Assembly: GCF_028769735.1 (NCBI RefSeq)
Contig: NC_088200.1
Coordinates: forward strand, 72,826,046-72,890,045
DNA from: Zonotrichia leucophrys gambelii
Lineage: Eukaryota > Chordata > Aves > Passeriformes > Passerellidae
DNA length: 64,000 bases
Reading direction: 5' to 3'
Below the pieces are notes generated by a model. That model was not told the DNA's origin and did not search any database. It was given only the letters and a program-made list of their open reading frames with translations. Position numbers and translations under genes: made by a program. Positions 36,521 through 47,827 of the stretch are shown piece by piece (the stretch's first letter is position 1; every line of letters starts with the position of its first letter).

Positions 36521-36906
36521 TGTGATGGTGCTCACAGGGGTCTGAGGATGAGGGAAGAGATGAGGATCTGACTCCATGTTTCAGAAGGCTTAATTTATTA
36601 TTTTATGGTATATATTCTATTAAAACTATACTAAAATAATAGAAGAAAGGATTTCATCAGAAGGCTAGCTAAGAATAAAATAGCAAAGAATATAACAAAA
36701 GCTTCTGTCTCGGACAGAGAGTCTGAGACAGCTGACTGTGATTGGCCATTAATTAAAAACAACAAACATGGGCCAATCAAAGATCCACCTGTTGCATTCC
36801 ACAGCAGCAGATAACCATTGTTTACATTTTGTTCCTGAGGTCTCTCAGCTTCTCAGGAGAAAAAAATCCTAGGGCAAGGATTTTTTCATAAAATCTATCT
36901 GACACA
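36521..36906 (-). mobile_element. Solo ERV LTR, ~386 bp, inserted in another LTR
   Basis: Same family as the copy at 29144: TGTGATGGTGCTCACAGGGG at the left, CCATGTTTCAGAAGGC, TATTTTATGGTATATATTC, GGATTTCATCAGAAGGCTAG, CTGTGATTGGCCATTAATTA, and TCTGACACA at the right end. CTCACTT lies on both sides (36514-36520 and 36907-36913), a 6-7 bp target-site duplication. The extra matching T leaves the length ambiguous. No internal retroviral sequence is present, so it is a solo LTR formed by recombination between the two ends of a provirus. Confidence 0.92.
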
Positions 36907-37180
36907 CTCACTTATATAAGTTTTGCTCCATTTGCATCTTGGAGTTAATTGTCCCATTTCAGCTTCAGCCCATGCAGTCCCATCCTGCTTGTTTTTCTCT
37001 CTTCATTCCACTGCTGTTGATGCTCTTGGGCCTGAGATTTGGGTCATTTGTCCTTGGTGCCCAGCTGGAGCAGGAATTGTTTTGTCTCCCTGCTCTGTGC
37101 AGAGAGCTCACCATGCCCCAATATGAAGATCTGAACTACACATTAAAGCAGCACAGAATCTGAAAAATAAAAAAGGCAAA
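36907..37180 (-). mobile_element. Third-family LTR-like element, right part
   Basis: Resumes with CTCACTTATATAAGTTTTGC, then GCATCTTGGAGTTAATTGTC, CAGCTTCAGCCCATGCA, GGTGCCCAGCTGGAGCAG and GAACTACACATTAAAGCAGC. The right boundary is not defined: I see no matching duplication of bases next to 36343. The open frames of 67-74 codons across it are retroviral non-coding sequence or chance frames. Confidence 0.5.
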
Positions 37181-39164
37181 ACCTGAGGCATCAGCTGAAA
37201 CCTCCACTCAAGCCTGGGTGCTGATCTCCTGTTCAACTCCCAGGTGACAGTGCCCTCAGCCCTGTTCCTTTATTGGCCTTTTCAGCCCTCCTTTTGTCAT
37301 TATCTGAGCTGCTTTTTGGCTCTGCTGTTGTAGAACTCTATATTCAGACTTGGCTGGCCAGCAGAATAGGGGCTGAATTAAAAAACTGAGCTGACTCTTA
37401 ATGTCTAGATATGCTTGTGCTTTGATAAAAGAGAAGCTGCAAGAGTTACCCTTATCAATCAGTGATAGGGGTAAATTTGTCCCCTTATGGAGACCTTGAA
37501 CAAAACATTCCCAGACACCTCTCACCATCAAAGATACCACACCTGGAAGAAATTGACCTACAAATTAAGGCTGAGGAGTAAATCACATCAAATATGGGGA
37601 GCCTTGTAATCCAAGGGACTGTGCATTAGGAAGCAAACTTGAAGAAGTTTGTAACTTGAAGAAAGTTATAAACTCTTTCCTCTCTTTTAAAACACACAAT
37701 AAAAGAAGTATGATCACAATACACAGATTTTTTGCTGTATCTGAGGTATTGGTTGCTTTTTTTCCCTGCAGAAAGTCATCAGATCATGGCAATGGGTCTG
37801 TTTTCCTTAACAGGCTCACAGTATGGCATACTTTCATGCCTCCAGCTTCACTTTTAGTAAAAGAAAGAAAAGAGATTTATATATACCACTTACAGGTAGG
37901 CTGTGGGTTTTTGTCAGCACCACCAGAATAATTTCAGACCACGATCACCAAGGCTATTGCACCATTTTAGACAGACCCTCCAAACCCACAAAAATTGGTA
38001 GAAGATCAGATTGCAAATTCCCCAGCGTTTCAGCAGCTGAAGATCTCATACAAATTCTATCTGTATTGCAGCCTATTTGTTTGTCTAAGATAGGTTACAG
38101 CTTGAAATAACCTTGCCAAGACTGCCAGGTGATGGAGTCTAAATATTTTGACCATGATGATCAAACTACTTACATGTCCTCACTTTCTAATAGTTTCTTG
38201 AATTTCATTATCTTCAATATATGCTGCAGGGAGCAATACTGTATTGCTAATGGAAGTTACATGAGGAACAATTTCTTTAGGACACTGTTTGTCTCATATT
38301 TCTAATATTCCAAATGGAAATTGTTTTAATCTGTTGGAGACTCCATCCTGTGCTTTGTAGTAGCAAAACTTGTGTTATTTTTGGTAGGGCCAAAAATCAA
38401 ACAAACAAATTTCTTCCTGATTTGATAACTTACTTGTAAACCTTTGGGGGAAAAAGAGAAAGGGGGAAAAAGAGAAATGAAGAGGGAAAGAAAAATGTTT
38501 ATGAAGTAACTACTGAAAGCCTCCATATGGGAGCAATGATGTTGCAAAAATCTTTGTTTTACCTAATCAATCACTCTTGTTAAACACCACAGAAATGCTG
38601 GCTCAGTGTAATTGAAAATTCACAGTTTCTTAGCTCATCTCTGCATATCTTCCTACTATCCAGTAGATATTCTAGTTAGCCCTTCCAAATTTCTGGATTT
38701 GTGGTGATGCATGCAGCAGAATGAGAGAGGAACCATTATTCAGTGCCTGCTCTACCTGATCAGTGCAGGTTTGGAAATCTGTTGGAAGCAGTATTTCCAA
38801 CACTCCTTAAGGTTTATACCTTCCATATTTAGTTTTACAGGCAGGAGTTTTCAATTTTCATGGCTTAATTCACTTGTAAATTGGGTAAATATTCTGGCCA
38901 TTTTGACCAATGCAATCTTGCAGCTACAGCCTCATTTGAGTCAGCTCAATATTTACCCAAAAATGAACATTTTTCCCTATCAATGAACATTTCCTCATGG
39001 GTAACACTCATCTCAAGTTGTGAATTTGCTTACTTTTTCCAAGCCAGAAGTGTAATTATAGCTGCAGAATTCAGAGTGGTTCTTCATTCATTTTGTATAG
39101 GAAGGTGGAGGGAGAATTTGGCCAAAGCTTGCAATTACTGGCTAATTATTATTTCAGTTAGGTT
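37181..39164. other. Unique non-coding sequence
   Basis: No gene recognised. It contains the 13-bp inverted repeat listed below and no recognisable transposon. Confidence 0.45.
38881..38960. repeat. 13-bp perfect inverted repeat with forkhead-like arms
   Basis: TTGGGTAAATATT at 38881-38893 and its exact reverse complement AATATTTACCCAA at 38948-38960 are separated by 54 bp. Each arm contains GTAAATA, which matches the general forkhead (FOX) core RTAAAYA. Two AATGAACATTT words follow at about 38962 and 38983. A regulatory role is an inference from motif shape only. Confidence 0.6.
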
Positions 39165-39325
39165 TGGATGGTTGTTGTTGTTGTTGTTGCTGTTGTTTCT
39201 TATTTTTTGGTGTTTCTTTTGAGAGGGCTTTTGGTTCTTCGGTTTTTTCTTTGTTTTGTTTTGGGTTTTCTTGTGATTGTTGGGCTTTTTTTTAATTTTT
39301 TTTTTGTTTGTGTGTTTTTTAAAAT
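39165..39325. repeat. GTT run and T/G-rich tract
   Basis: Begins with about six GTT units (39171-39189), then TTTTTTGG- and TTTTGTTTTG-like sequence up to a T run at about 39288-39306 and GTTTGTGTG. The + strand is nearly free of C. The - strand frame rich in Lys and Asn and the + strand frame rich in Leu and Phe are repeat artefacts. Confidence 0.8.
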
Positions 39326-40515
39326 TTAATCTTGTCATTACATAGAATATTGTCATGGCGTCCAGAGACAATATTAACAGTTAGCTTCTCAACTTCAAGC
39401 TTCAAAAGACTGTGACCTGATTTGAAATGTCTGCTGATAAGGAAATGACATTTGCCAACCACCAGTCACTATTTAACATTTTTGGGAAAATTGTCTGGTT
39501 ATCTGGGTATTTTACTAAAGAGATGGATGTAAAAATTATGTCTGACTTAGCCCAAATTCTAGATATCAATGAGCTACAGCAAAATTTCTGCTCATTCTCC
39601 TTTGGAGGCTCAGATGGAAAAAATAAACTGGTTTTGGAAAGCAGCTGCTTGGGGATTTTGTTTGTGAGCTTGTGTGTTTGTGTGTGGGGTGAATGTATGG
39701 TTTTTTCTTTGTGTTTTTTAAATTTCTTTTTACAAATGGGATCAATGCGCCAGTGTCTGCTGGAGGAAAGCAGGCTTACCATCTCACAGCAGAAAATGTC
39801 TTTAATAATACCCAGTTATAACAATATATAGGGTTGATTGGAATGTGTGTATCCAATTTTTTCCCTTTGTTTTTTTTGATTATTTTTACCTTTTCTACAC
39901 TCATTTTCTTATTTGCATTTTTCTCCTGAAAACTCAGATACAAATGTATGCAGAAAGCCAAGGCAAAGAATATTTATGTCAGACATAAGAAACAGCAAAA
40001 TAATGCTTTGCTTTCTTTTGCCACATATCGCATATCAAAAACAAAATGCCATATGTAGAAAATCACAAACAGTGGAATGCAGAGACCTATTTTCATGCTG
40101 GCTCAGTTTGGAGGCTCCTTTGCAAAGACCAAAGCTCAGATTATTTTTGTTTATATATGCCTTCTCCTCTGTAAACACCCATTTTACTGCTCTTTGCAAT
40201 GACAGATTGGATCAAATATTGAGTACCTAATAGCAGCTGGATAGATTTACATAAAATGTCATATACATGCACAGAAAATGAGGCAGTTCCCTGTTGCACT
40301 GTATTATTGGATGTGTTTTTAAGAAAATCAGAATAATTTCAATGAAAAACTTCTGACTTTCATCTTGACTATTCTTGCATAGTTTTATAGTCTATACATG
40401 TTAAAATTTTAAAGAAGGTACCATACATCAAAAGTATTTGTATCATAATTTCAACTGAAATTTTAAATAGTATAAAATTTTGTAAAAATAATTTTAATTC
40501 TTTACCAAGGTCCGT
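39326..40515. other. Unique non-coding sequence
   Basis: No gene recognised. The 134-codon + strand frame (39427-39831) and the 126-codon - strand frame over the same stretch show no domain, signal or splice context. Confidence 0.4.
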
Positions 40516-40569
40516 CCTTCCTTCCTTCCTTCCTTCCTTCCTTCCTTCCTTCCTCCCTCCCTCCCTCCC
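40516..40569. repeat. (CCTT)9 then (CCCT)n microsatellite
   Basis: Nine CCTT units (40516-40551), one CCT, then three CCCT units and a trailing CCC. The unit change is one T-to-C substitution spread by slippage. Confidence 0.92.
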
Positions 40570-42254
40570 ATCATTAAAATGATTATAAATAAGGATTTAC
40601 ACAGATCTGTTCTCCATTGGCAGGTTTCTATCAATTTTTGGATATTGCTCCTAGGAATAAGCACAGCAAATTTTCCAGCTCTGTTCCCACAGGGATATGA
40701 ACCTGATTTGGAACACGCCACTCACTCTACCTGTTCCTGTGTTTTCCACATGCTGAACAACAGCTTCAACAGCTCATTTCCTCAACCCTGCTTAGAAACT
40801 CTTTCAGCCTCCTGGCTGGTGAACCAAACCAGGAAAATGAATGTGGAATGGGAAAGTTGCATTTTGAAGCAGAGAGCAGAAGGAAGTTTGGACATTAAGG
40901 TCCCTGCAGTCCATGGTTCTATGAAAAGAGGGAAGCAAACTGGTAAAAGAAAGATAAATCATGACCCTCTAAAACCAAACACACAAATGCCACACACTCA
41001 TGTGTTTTAATAACTGAATGATATTTCTTTTAGGAATGAAATTGATGAGTGATTTTCATGCCTGGCTGGTAAAAAGAGAAAAGACTATTTTTTTAACACA
41101 ACTTGAATTTATTTCCAGGTCATGAACTCTAAAAATTTCATCAGCAGACACTACAAACTGGGATTTCCTGAAGGAAGAAGGAACACACAACATTTCCTCA
41201 TAGCTGCAATTTTTTTCACTTAGTGTACAGCCAAACTTTACTGGAAATGTGAGTCACCATCTATCCCTTAAAAGTATCTTGTTCTTTAGGGGAGGTGTTA
41301 TTTGATTTAGTGTTTCTTTATCCATGAGGAATTTTTATTATTGTCAGGAGAGTGGGAATACGTATTTCCCATAGGATTTGAAATGCACCTGGAAATTGCC
41401 AAGTAATGGGGATGATTCAGGATTCAGAATTAACAGATGTTAACAATGGAGAAAAGCTAAAAATGGATGTTGAGCACTCAACCTGCCACTTGACACAGAG
41501 GAAGATCATCTTGATTCATATTTTCCTGTAGGGCATTTCTAAAATTCTCCATCATGTAATGGAGAACTTATTAAATTCAATGACTTCTCGATGTATACTT
41601 TTTCTGCAAAACTGTTAATGAAAAGCACAGTTGTGAAACTTCATGTACAATGACATCTGTTAACTAGAAATATTGACATTTCAGAATGAGAACTGGGAGA
41701 AAAAAGCTGAAGCTGTCCTTCCATATCTATCAACACATATGAAACATGCATTTAATACCATTTTATTATATTTTAACTAGTTGTTTTACTAGTGGTTAAG
41801 CAGGTGTGGCCCAGAACAAAGTGAAACACACCAAGTCGTTGGCCTCAGCAAGCAGTGATTTTGTGTTAACAATGATGAGATTAACAGCAAGAGAATCAGA
41901 GGTGGAGCTTTTTGAAAGCTTGTCAGATTTTTGTTTCACATAAGCAAAACAATGTGTGGGTGGCAAAGAAAAAAAAAAACCCATCCCTTGCTACGGGCAA
42001 ACTTGAGAAATTCACCTTGGGAGTTAAAGATCAGGTTTGTTCTTTGTTTTTTTTTTTTTTTGTCATATCTGTAGTATTGTGATTGACTAAACAAGAGCAA
42101 GAGGCAGATAATCTGTTTGTGGATAGAGGATGCACTCGTGGCTTAAATCAACAAGGAAATCCCAGGATATTACAAGCTGCCTACAAGATCCTCAGCTTTT
42201 CCAAAGCTCAGCTCCCCGGGTTCTGTCACAACACTGACAAGGTCAAGGCTTCAC

Positions 42255-42600
42255 TGGTGTGTTCATGACATCACTAATGCTTTTTAATTAAGCAGAAGTA
42301 ATCCTGCCCTTAGACTGCACTTGATTTCAATTAATTTTTGCAATTTGCAAAGGGAGTCCTGGAAGTGTTTGCTAATGCTGTGTTTCCTCAATGGAAATAA
42401 TGATGGTTTCCCAAACTGTTAACAGGGGGTTAACACAGCTAATTATAAACCTAAACAGATTTCTCTAAAGCCAGTGGCTTAACATTCGTTAGAAGCTTGA
42501 GGTAAGGGTCTGTGATGATTTTTATTTCTTCTGATATTAATGACCCAACTTTAAATAATTTTCTCAACAGCTTTGCTAGGGGTTTGATATCTTTAGTTCA
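42255..42600. promoter_or_regulatory. Candidate conserved non-coding element (unproven)
   Basis: A repeat-free stretch with many AT-core transcription-factor-like words: CTTTTTAATTAAGC, CAATTAATTTTTGCAATTTG, CTGTTAACAGGGGGTTAACA (two GTTAAC words) and GCTAATTATAAACC. The texture suggests a vertebrate developmental enhancer, but only alignment could show conservation. Confidence 0.2.
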
Positions 42601-43176
42601 GTCATAGATGCTGCTGGTTTTTTGAAGTCCCTGCACTTCAGTAATTCACTGGAACTCAACATTAGTGGGTCTTAACCTTGGCAAGAATTATTCTTGAGAC
42701 ACCTTAATAATAATCAAAATGATTTTATAAAGAGACAATAAACCGGTGGTTATGGTACACTTCAGCAAGACAGTGTTAAAAAGACAGACGTTGTCCCAAA
42801 TATCCCTTAAAAAAACAATGTGTCCCCAAAACCCCAAACCACCTGCAGAGTGGCAGCTGTTCCATGCAGAGCTGACACTTGGGACTTCACCAGTATTGAA
42901 TATTTACTTAAATGGGGACTCATCTACCAATGCACTCACAGCAGCAGCTCAGTTTCTCCCATTTAACCCTGTATCCCTGTTTCCTTGGGTGCAACACAGG
43001 TACCAGGAAAAAGCAAACTCGTCTGGGTCTAGTTTGTAGGCAGCAGAACCAGCTTATTTAAATCAGAGCCACCGCAGTGCCCATCAGCGGCCCCGCAGAA
43101 CAACAGCCCTGAATTACCTTACACGTGGCCCTTCTGTGTAGGATTTGCCCGGGCTGTTCCCTGTTCAATACAGCAG

Positions 43177-43209
43177 AATGCTAATCAACACATTTAATTA
43201 ATTAGCATT
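43177..43209. repeat. 9-bp inverted repeat with homeodomain/POU-like arms
   Basis: AATGCTAAT at 43177-43185 and its exact reverse complement ATTAGCATT at 43201-43209, with TTTAATTA between them and TTAATTAACATT about 25 bp further on. The arms contain TAAT homeodomain cores and resemble the bipartite ATGCTAAT POU/octamer-like word. The surrounding 43.05-43.29 kb is repeat-free and less AT-biased. Enhancer function is an inference. Confidence 0.5.
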
Positions 43210-45003
43210 TATACACAGGGCCTGAAGCCTTAATTAACATTCCTCCCTGATTAAACTCTGCTGCTGAGGATTCCAAGTCTCAGGTGAAACTGAGTGTCGG
43301 AAGTTTTCGCGCTTGATCTTCCACCCCCTTGTCTCCCAGGACTTCAAAGTGAGCACGAGGTCAATTTCTCAAATCCAGTGGAGCTTTGCCATGCCCTTTC
43401 CTTCCCCTGGCAGTGTCTCCTGCAGCAAAAATCACACACTTGGAAGTTCTGCCTGTTTCCCAGTCCCTTGGTGTCACCAGGCCGTGAGTTTGTCAGAAGA
43501 CTCAAGATGCTGGACCATTACTGTTCAATGATAAAATGTCATTGGGTTTACATCTGTTCTGTTTCACAAAGATAAGGAAAGAAAGCCTCACACCAACTTG
43601 AGCAAACAATATTCATTGTAAATTTTTGCTATCCTGTCTGTAAAAGTAATTTTCCTTGTCTTAAAAATGCCATTGCTGTGTCATACATACATACACAGTA
43701 TGTCCTGTTGTGTTTTTGTAACCTCTCTCCCAAATGGAAGAGGTTACAAAAGCGCTCTCTCAACCCCTGAGAAGATAACCAGCTATAAATCCAGCTAAAT
43801 CTGTATTTATACCAGGCTGTTTACTCAAAATCAACATGTTTTTTTACGCAGTGAAAAATGAAATGAAAATGAAAAAAACTTCTAAATTATGACAGAAAAT
43901 CATGTCGTATGCAGAACACTGCATCTTGCTAAAACCTGGACTTTTTTTTTTTCAAACATTACATTAGATATAATCCTGGCCAGCCACCTTATGTGATAAA
44001 AATTGCGTCCAAGTATTGGATGAACTGGAAAATTATTAGGCTGAGGTGATTTGTAGTGACCAAAGAGGTCTTCACTCCTTTGTTATCAAACTTCTTTCTT
44101 TCTAAAAGAGCATGAATGCTTGATAGCTCACCTCAAGCTCTAAAGCCCAAGTGATTAATTAATTTTGTTGTGTAATCACATCCTCCAAGGGGACCAGCTT
44201 AGTGTAAAACTCAACATATTGCCTTACATCAAGGTATCAGAGATGGTGAAGTAACAGAAACATTCAGAGTTTTCTCACTTTTGTGAGGCCATATTCAACA
44301 GAAAAGTCTAATTTCAAGCTGAAATTAGATTTCCCAAGCTGAAAGGATTTCCAGTACTGGAGTTTTCTTTTCTACAAAATAAAAGCAATAGCATACCTAT
44401 ATCACTTAGATAAAGTGTGTGTTGACAAATATGATTGGGTACTCACAGAGAATTAGTTACAGATATGCAAAGGTTTTTGTACGAAGGTTTTTGTATGTTG
44501 CCTTAGTAAATGATATATCATATAAAGAAAACTAATTTGGTGTAGATATTAACTTCTGCTGATTTGCAACTTGCAAATATTGAGATTTTGATTCTACTGT
44601 TTGAAACTGTAAAAGAAAAAGGTTTCAAGATCTTGTCAATTTGCATAAGGTGTGGAGACAAATTTCCTTCTCAACTTCTTTGCTTATCTCTATCTCCAAG
44701 TGAATTGTCATTCACCTTTTAGCTCAACTGTGTTCTACATGTGTTTCTTTTTCATCTTTTTATAGGTCTTTACAGGTATCCAAGCTTAATAAATTTCATC
44801 AGAGCTTGCAATGGCAGCTCTGTATCAAAAGGAAAACAAGTGTATACCTTTAGCAATTAGTAGATTGCATCAGAGAGAGGGAAAGTAGCAACTCATTGCA
44901 AAAGCTGGCTGAAAAACAAGACCATACCTCCCACTTGATATGGTATCAGTGAAAATTAGAATTGGAAAATAACTTCATAAAGGGTGTATTTTCTCAGAAA
45001 GTG

Positions 45004-45140
45004 GGGGTTTTTTTTGTTTTTTTTTTTTGGTTTTTGGGTTTTTTTTGGGGTTTTTTTTTCTTTGTGTTGGTTTTGTTGGGATTTTTCATTTGGTTTTTTG
45101 TTGTTGTTGTTCATTTTGGTTTTTGGGTTTTTTTTAAGGA
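45004..45140. repeat. T/G-rich low-complexity tract
   Basis: Long T runs separated by GG, GGG and GGGG, ending in TTGTTGTTGTTC and TTTTTGGGTTTT. Only isolated C and A occur. The Phe/Trp/Gly-rich open frame here is an artefact of this composition. The spaced G runs on the + strand could in principle support a G-quadruplex. Confidence 0.82.
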
Positions 45141-46378
45141 GATGGATTCAAAAATCCCCAGAACTTCTTCTAGGAAAGACAGGAGACTGAGCATATTTTG
45201 TACACTAGTTTAAATCTTCCTGAGGGATGAAATAGCCTTCAAGCAAGCACTCTCCTCCACCCTTGGGTGGATCATGGGGAGCACTTTCCACTGCTCACCT
45301 CTTGATTATGCTCTAGCATAAAAAAAAAAAATTATTGTTTGGGAAGCAAATGTGACAAAAGGGGAGAGGATGTAAAGTGGTTTCCCGAGACAAGAGGGAC
45401 AATGTGTGAAACAGATGGATGGTTCCTCATCACCAGGAAATTCTGTTTTGTGGTCTGAGTTTGGCAAAGGATTGTGTTGTGAGGAGCACATGGAAGCATC
45501 CATCCATCCCCTGGTTTTTATCTGTGGCCTGCCACAGAGCCAGGAGCTACTACTGCCACTCATGCTGACCTAAGATGTTTGACATTTGATATGAAAAATA
45601 ATCCTAGGCTAAGGAGAGTCAAATGGGCTTTCCCCAGTTGGTTTGGGCTGGTTAACCTCTTGTTTTCAAGAGGGCTCTGCAGCTCTGCCTGCTCTGCTTG
45701 GATAATCCCCACCTATCAAGCTCTCATGACTGATTCTTCAGTTCAGTTAGAGCTATTTGTCACAATTACCCACCAGTTTCCAGGGCAAAATGGAGTGAAT
45801 CACCTCTTACAGTAAATATTTCTTTAAGAGGCTTGGGGTGCAAACTGGGACCTGTTTGACACGTTCAGGTTAAGCCTCTGTGTTGGTGAGGTTGATAGAT
45901 GAGCCCTCAAAGAAGGGCACAGATCCCTGCCCCTCCTTCAGGAGCCCTGCCTACGTGATTGATAATTGAGTCAGTGTTATGCTAAAAAAGTTGCCTTAGC
46001 TACCGACCTTGGCTCAGGGAGCTCATCCATCACTGGCCAGGAGCATTTTGCTATCTATCTATGGATGTTTGAATGCAAAACACTCCTGCTTCATTGCCCT
46101 GGTTAGCTCTGACTGCAGCCAAGGGCAGGCAGTATCTCTTATTGTCAGAAATTGATTTATGCTTGCCTGACAGAGTCACAGCTGGGTTATGGGAGGTGCT
46201 GGAAAACTCCCTAAGGAGAAAGCACCTAAAAAGCAGTGTCAGGAGCAGGACCAGGAGTTAAAGCATGTGGCTGAAACCAACAGGAGAATTCTCCAGCCAC
46301 TTGTGGATGAGAAGAAACTTGAAAGAAAGCAAAATAAAGACAGGCTCCATCCGTGGCAGCGTTAAGGTCACAGCACAC
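45141..46378. other. Unique non-coding sequence
   Basis: No gene recognised. A stretch at about 45950-46060 carries GTGATTGATAATTGAGTCAG and is repeat-free. Otherwise nothing distinct is seen. Confidence 0.4.
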
Positions 46379-46475
46379 CATGGTCTAGTGGGTGGCACCC
46401 CTGTCCCTGGTGTGGGGGCTGGAAATGGATCATCTCCATGGTTCCTTCCAACTCAAGGTGTCCTGTGATTCCATG
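46379..46475 (+). mobile_element. CR1 LINE 3' end fragment
   Basis: CATGGTCTAGTGGGTGGCAC, CCCTGTCCCTGG, GGGCTGGAAATGGATCATCT, GTTCCTTCCAACTCAAGG and GTGATTCCATG follow the order of a CR1 3' end, with a diverged terminal tail. Only about 100 bp is recognisable. The subfamily differs from the copies at 12.3 and 28.7 kb, which carry GATCTTGAAGGTC at the matching position. Confidence 0.75.
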
Positions 46476-47447
46476 CTAAGACCACACATTCTTTGTCTTT
46501 CTTTGGGGGATGATGCCTCAGTGCACAGCTGCCAAACATTTGGAAGCTTTATGCTATGCCAAAGTCACCATGGGCAAGGTGGATACCCCAGAGTTTGGGA
46601 AAAAAACAAATTCTGATCCTCTGTTCTGTGCCTTCCCTGCTGAAGCTGATGGGCAAAGACTACACATTTCCTATGGAATGATCACTGGGCTAAGGGAATT
46701 TTTTTTAAATTTTTTTTTATTTCTGAAGCATTTATCTGTCCTGCTGCCACTCGTTGGCAAGCACCTTGGCTTGACAGGAGCAGGCACTGATGAGATGCTG
46801 AAACACATCCACAAATGTATTCTTAGGTGAGCAAATATTTCTTTTGGACACTGTGATGAAGCAATAGAATGGGTCCCATCTGTGACACCATCCTTGCCTG
46901 CTCATGGGCAAGTTTTTATGAGCTTTATCCAAGTAATCCAAGCCTTTGACAGGGACTCAGTCTTTTCAAATTCACACAATGTGTGAAAACAAGGAAAGCT
47001 GCGTGCCAGACCAACCAACCCAGAGTTCTCTGGAAGTCCCCAGGTTGCAGCACTGAAAAGTTAATTTCCTTTTTGCCCCTTAAGTCTCTTTTCCATGTTG
47101 CAACACGACCTGCATGCATATTCCCTCTGTTTTACCCTTTTATTTCTCTGTTCCTTTGCCACGCATCTCAGATATTCCCCAGTTTATTACCAGGAAACCA
47201 GCAGGTGTTTGACAGATGGCAATTTGCCTGGTATTAATTGCTGGGAAACTGCTCACTCAGAGATCTTATCCCTTCATATCCTACTCCTTATACTAATTGG
47301 CATTCTCGATAGGCGATAAGGGGAGAATAGTAATTAGATACAGGCAGAGCATTTTTGACTGATGCAATCTGCACAGCAAATACCTGAGCAGCAGCAATCA
47401 CAACTGCTCAGGAGCTGGCAGGAGGCTCTGAACAGGGGTTGGGGCAT
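46476..47447. other. Unique non-coding sequence
   Basis: No gene recognised. The 106-codon + strand frame at 46510-46830 has no domain I can name. At about 47170-47430 the sequence is repeat-free, with GGTGTTTGACAGATGGCAAT and GGTATTAATTGC words; it could be a regulatory element. Confidence 0.4.
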
Positions 47448-47827
47448 TGTGACCATGTTCACAAGGGTTTTTGGATTGGGGAAGAGATGAGGATCTGACT
47501 CCATGTTTCAGAAGGCTGATTTATTATTTTATGATATATATTACACTAAAACTATACTAAAAGAATAGAAGAGAAGGTTTCATCAGAAGGCTGGCTAAGA
47601 ATAGAATAGCCAAGAATGATAACAAAGGTTTGTGGCTCAGAGAGTCTGAGCCAGCTGACTGTGATTGGCCATTAATTAGAAACAACCACATGAGACCAAT
47701 CCCAGATGCACCAGTTGCATTCCACAGCAGCAGATAACCATTGTTTACATTTTGTTCCTGATGCCTCTCAGCTTCTCAGGAGGAAAAATCCTAAGGAAAG
47801 GATGTTTCATAAAGGATGTCTGTGGCA
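47448..47827 (-). mobile_element. Solo ERV LTR, ~380 bp
   Basis: Third copy of the family: TGTGACCATGTTCACAAGGG at the left, CCATGTTTCAGAAGGCTGAT, TTTATGATATATATTACAC, GACTGTGATTGGCCATTAAT, CATTTTGTTCCTGATGCCTC, and ATGTCTGTGGCA at the right. GGGCAT lies directly on both sides (47442-47447 and 47828-47833), a 6-bp target-site duplication. It is probably - in sense, on the same reasoning as the 29144 copy. A short deletion near 47638 removes part of the CTCGGACAGAGAGTCT segment seen in the other copies. Confidence 0.93.

Larger units (their letters stand above)
40570..45003. other. Unique non-coding sequence
   Basis: No gene or transposon recognised. The 143-codon + strand frame at 40579-41010 has no recognisable domain. 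A 15-T run lies at 42047-42061. Two candidate regulatory stretches are listed separately. Confidence 0.45.

Noticed and set aside
40885..40925. ATTAAGGTCCCTGCAG and GGTTCTATG, reminiscent of a CR1 3' tail
   Set aside because: Only about 30 bp with several mismatches and no upstream CR1 words; too weak to call.
40579..41010. 143-codon + strand frame
   Set aside because: Starts at the edge of a microsatellite, has no domain, and lacks splice or promoter context.
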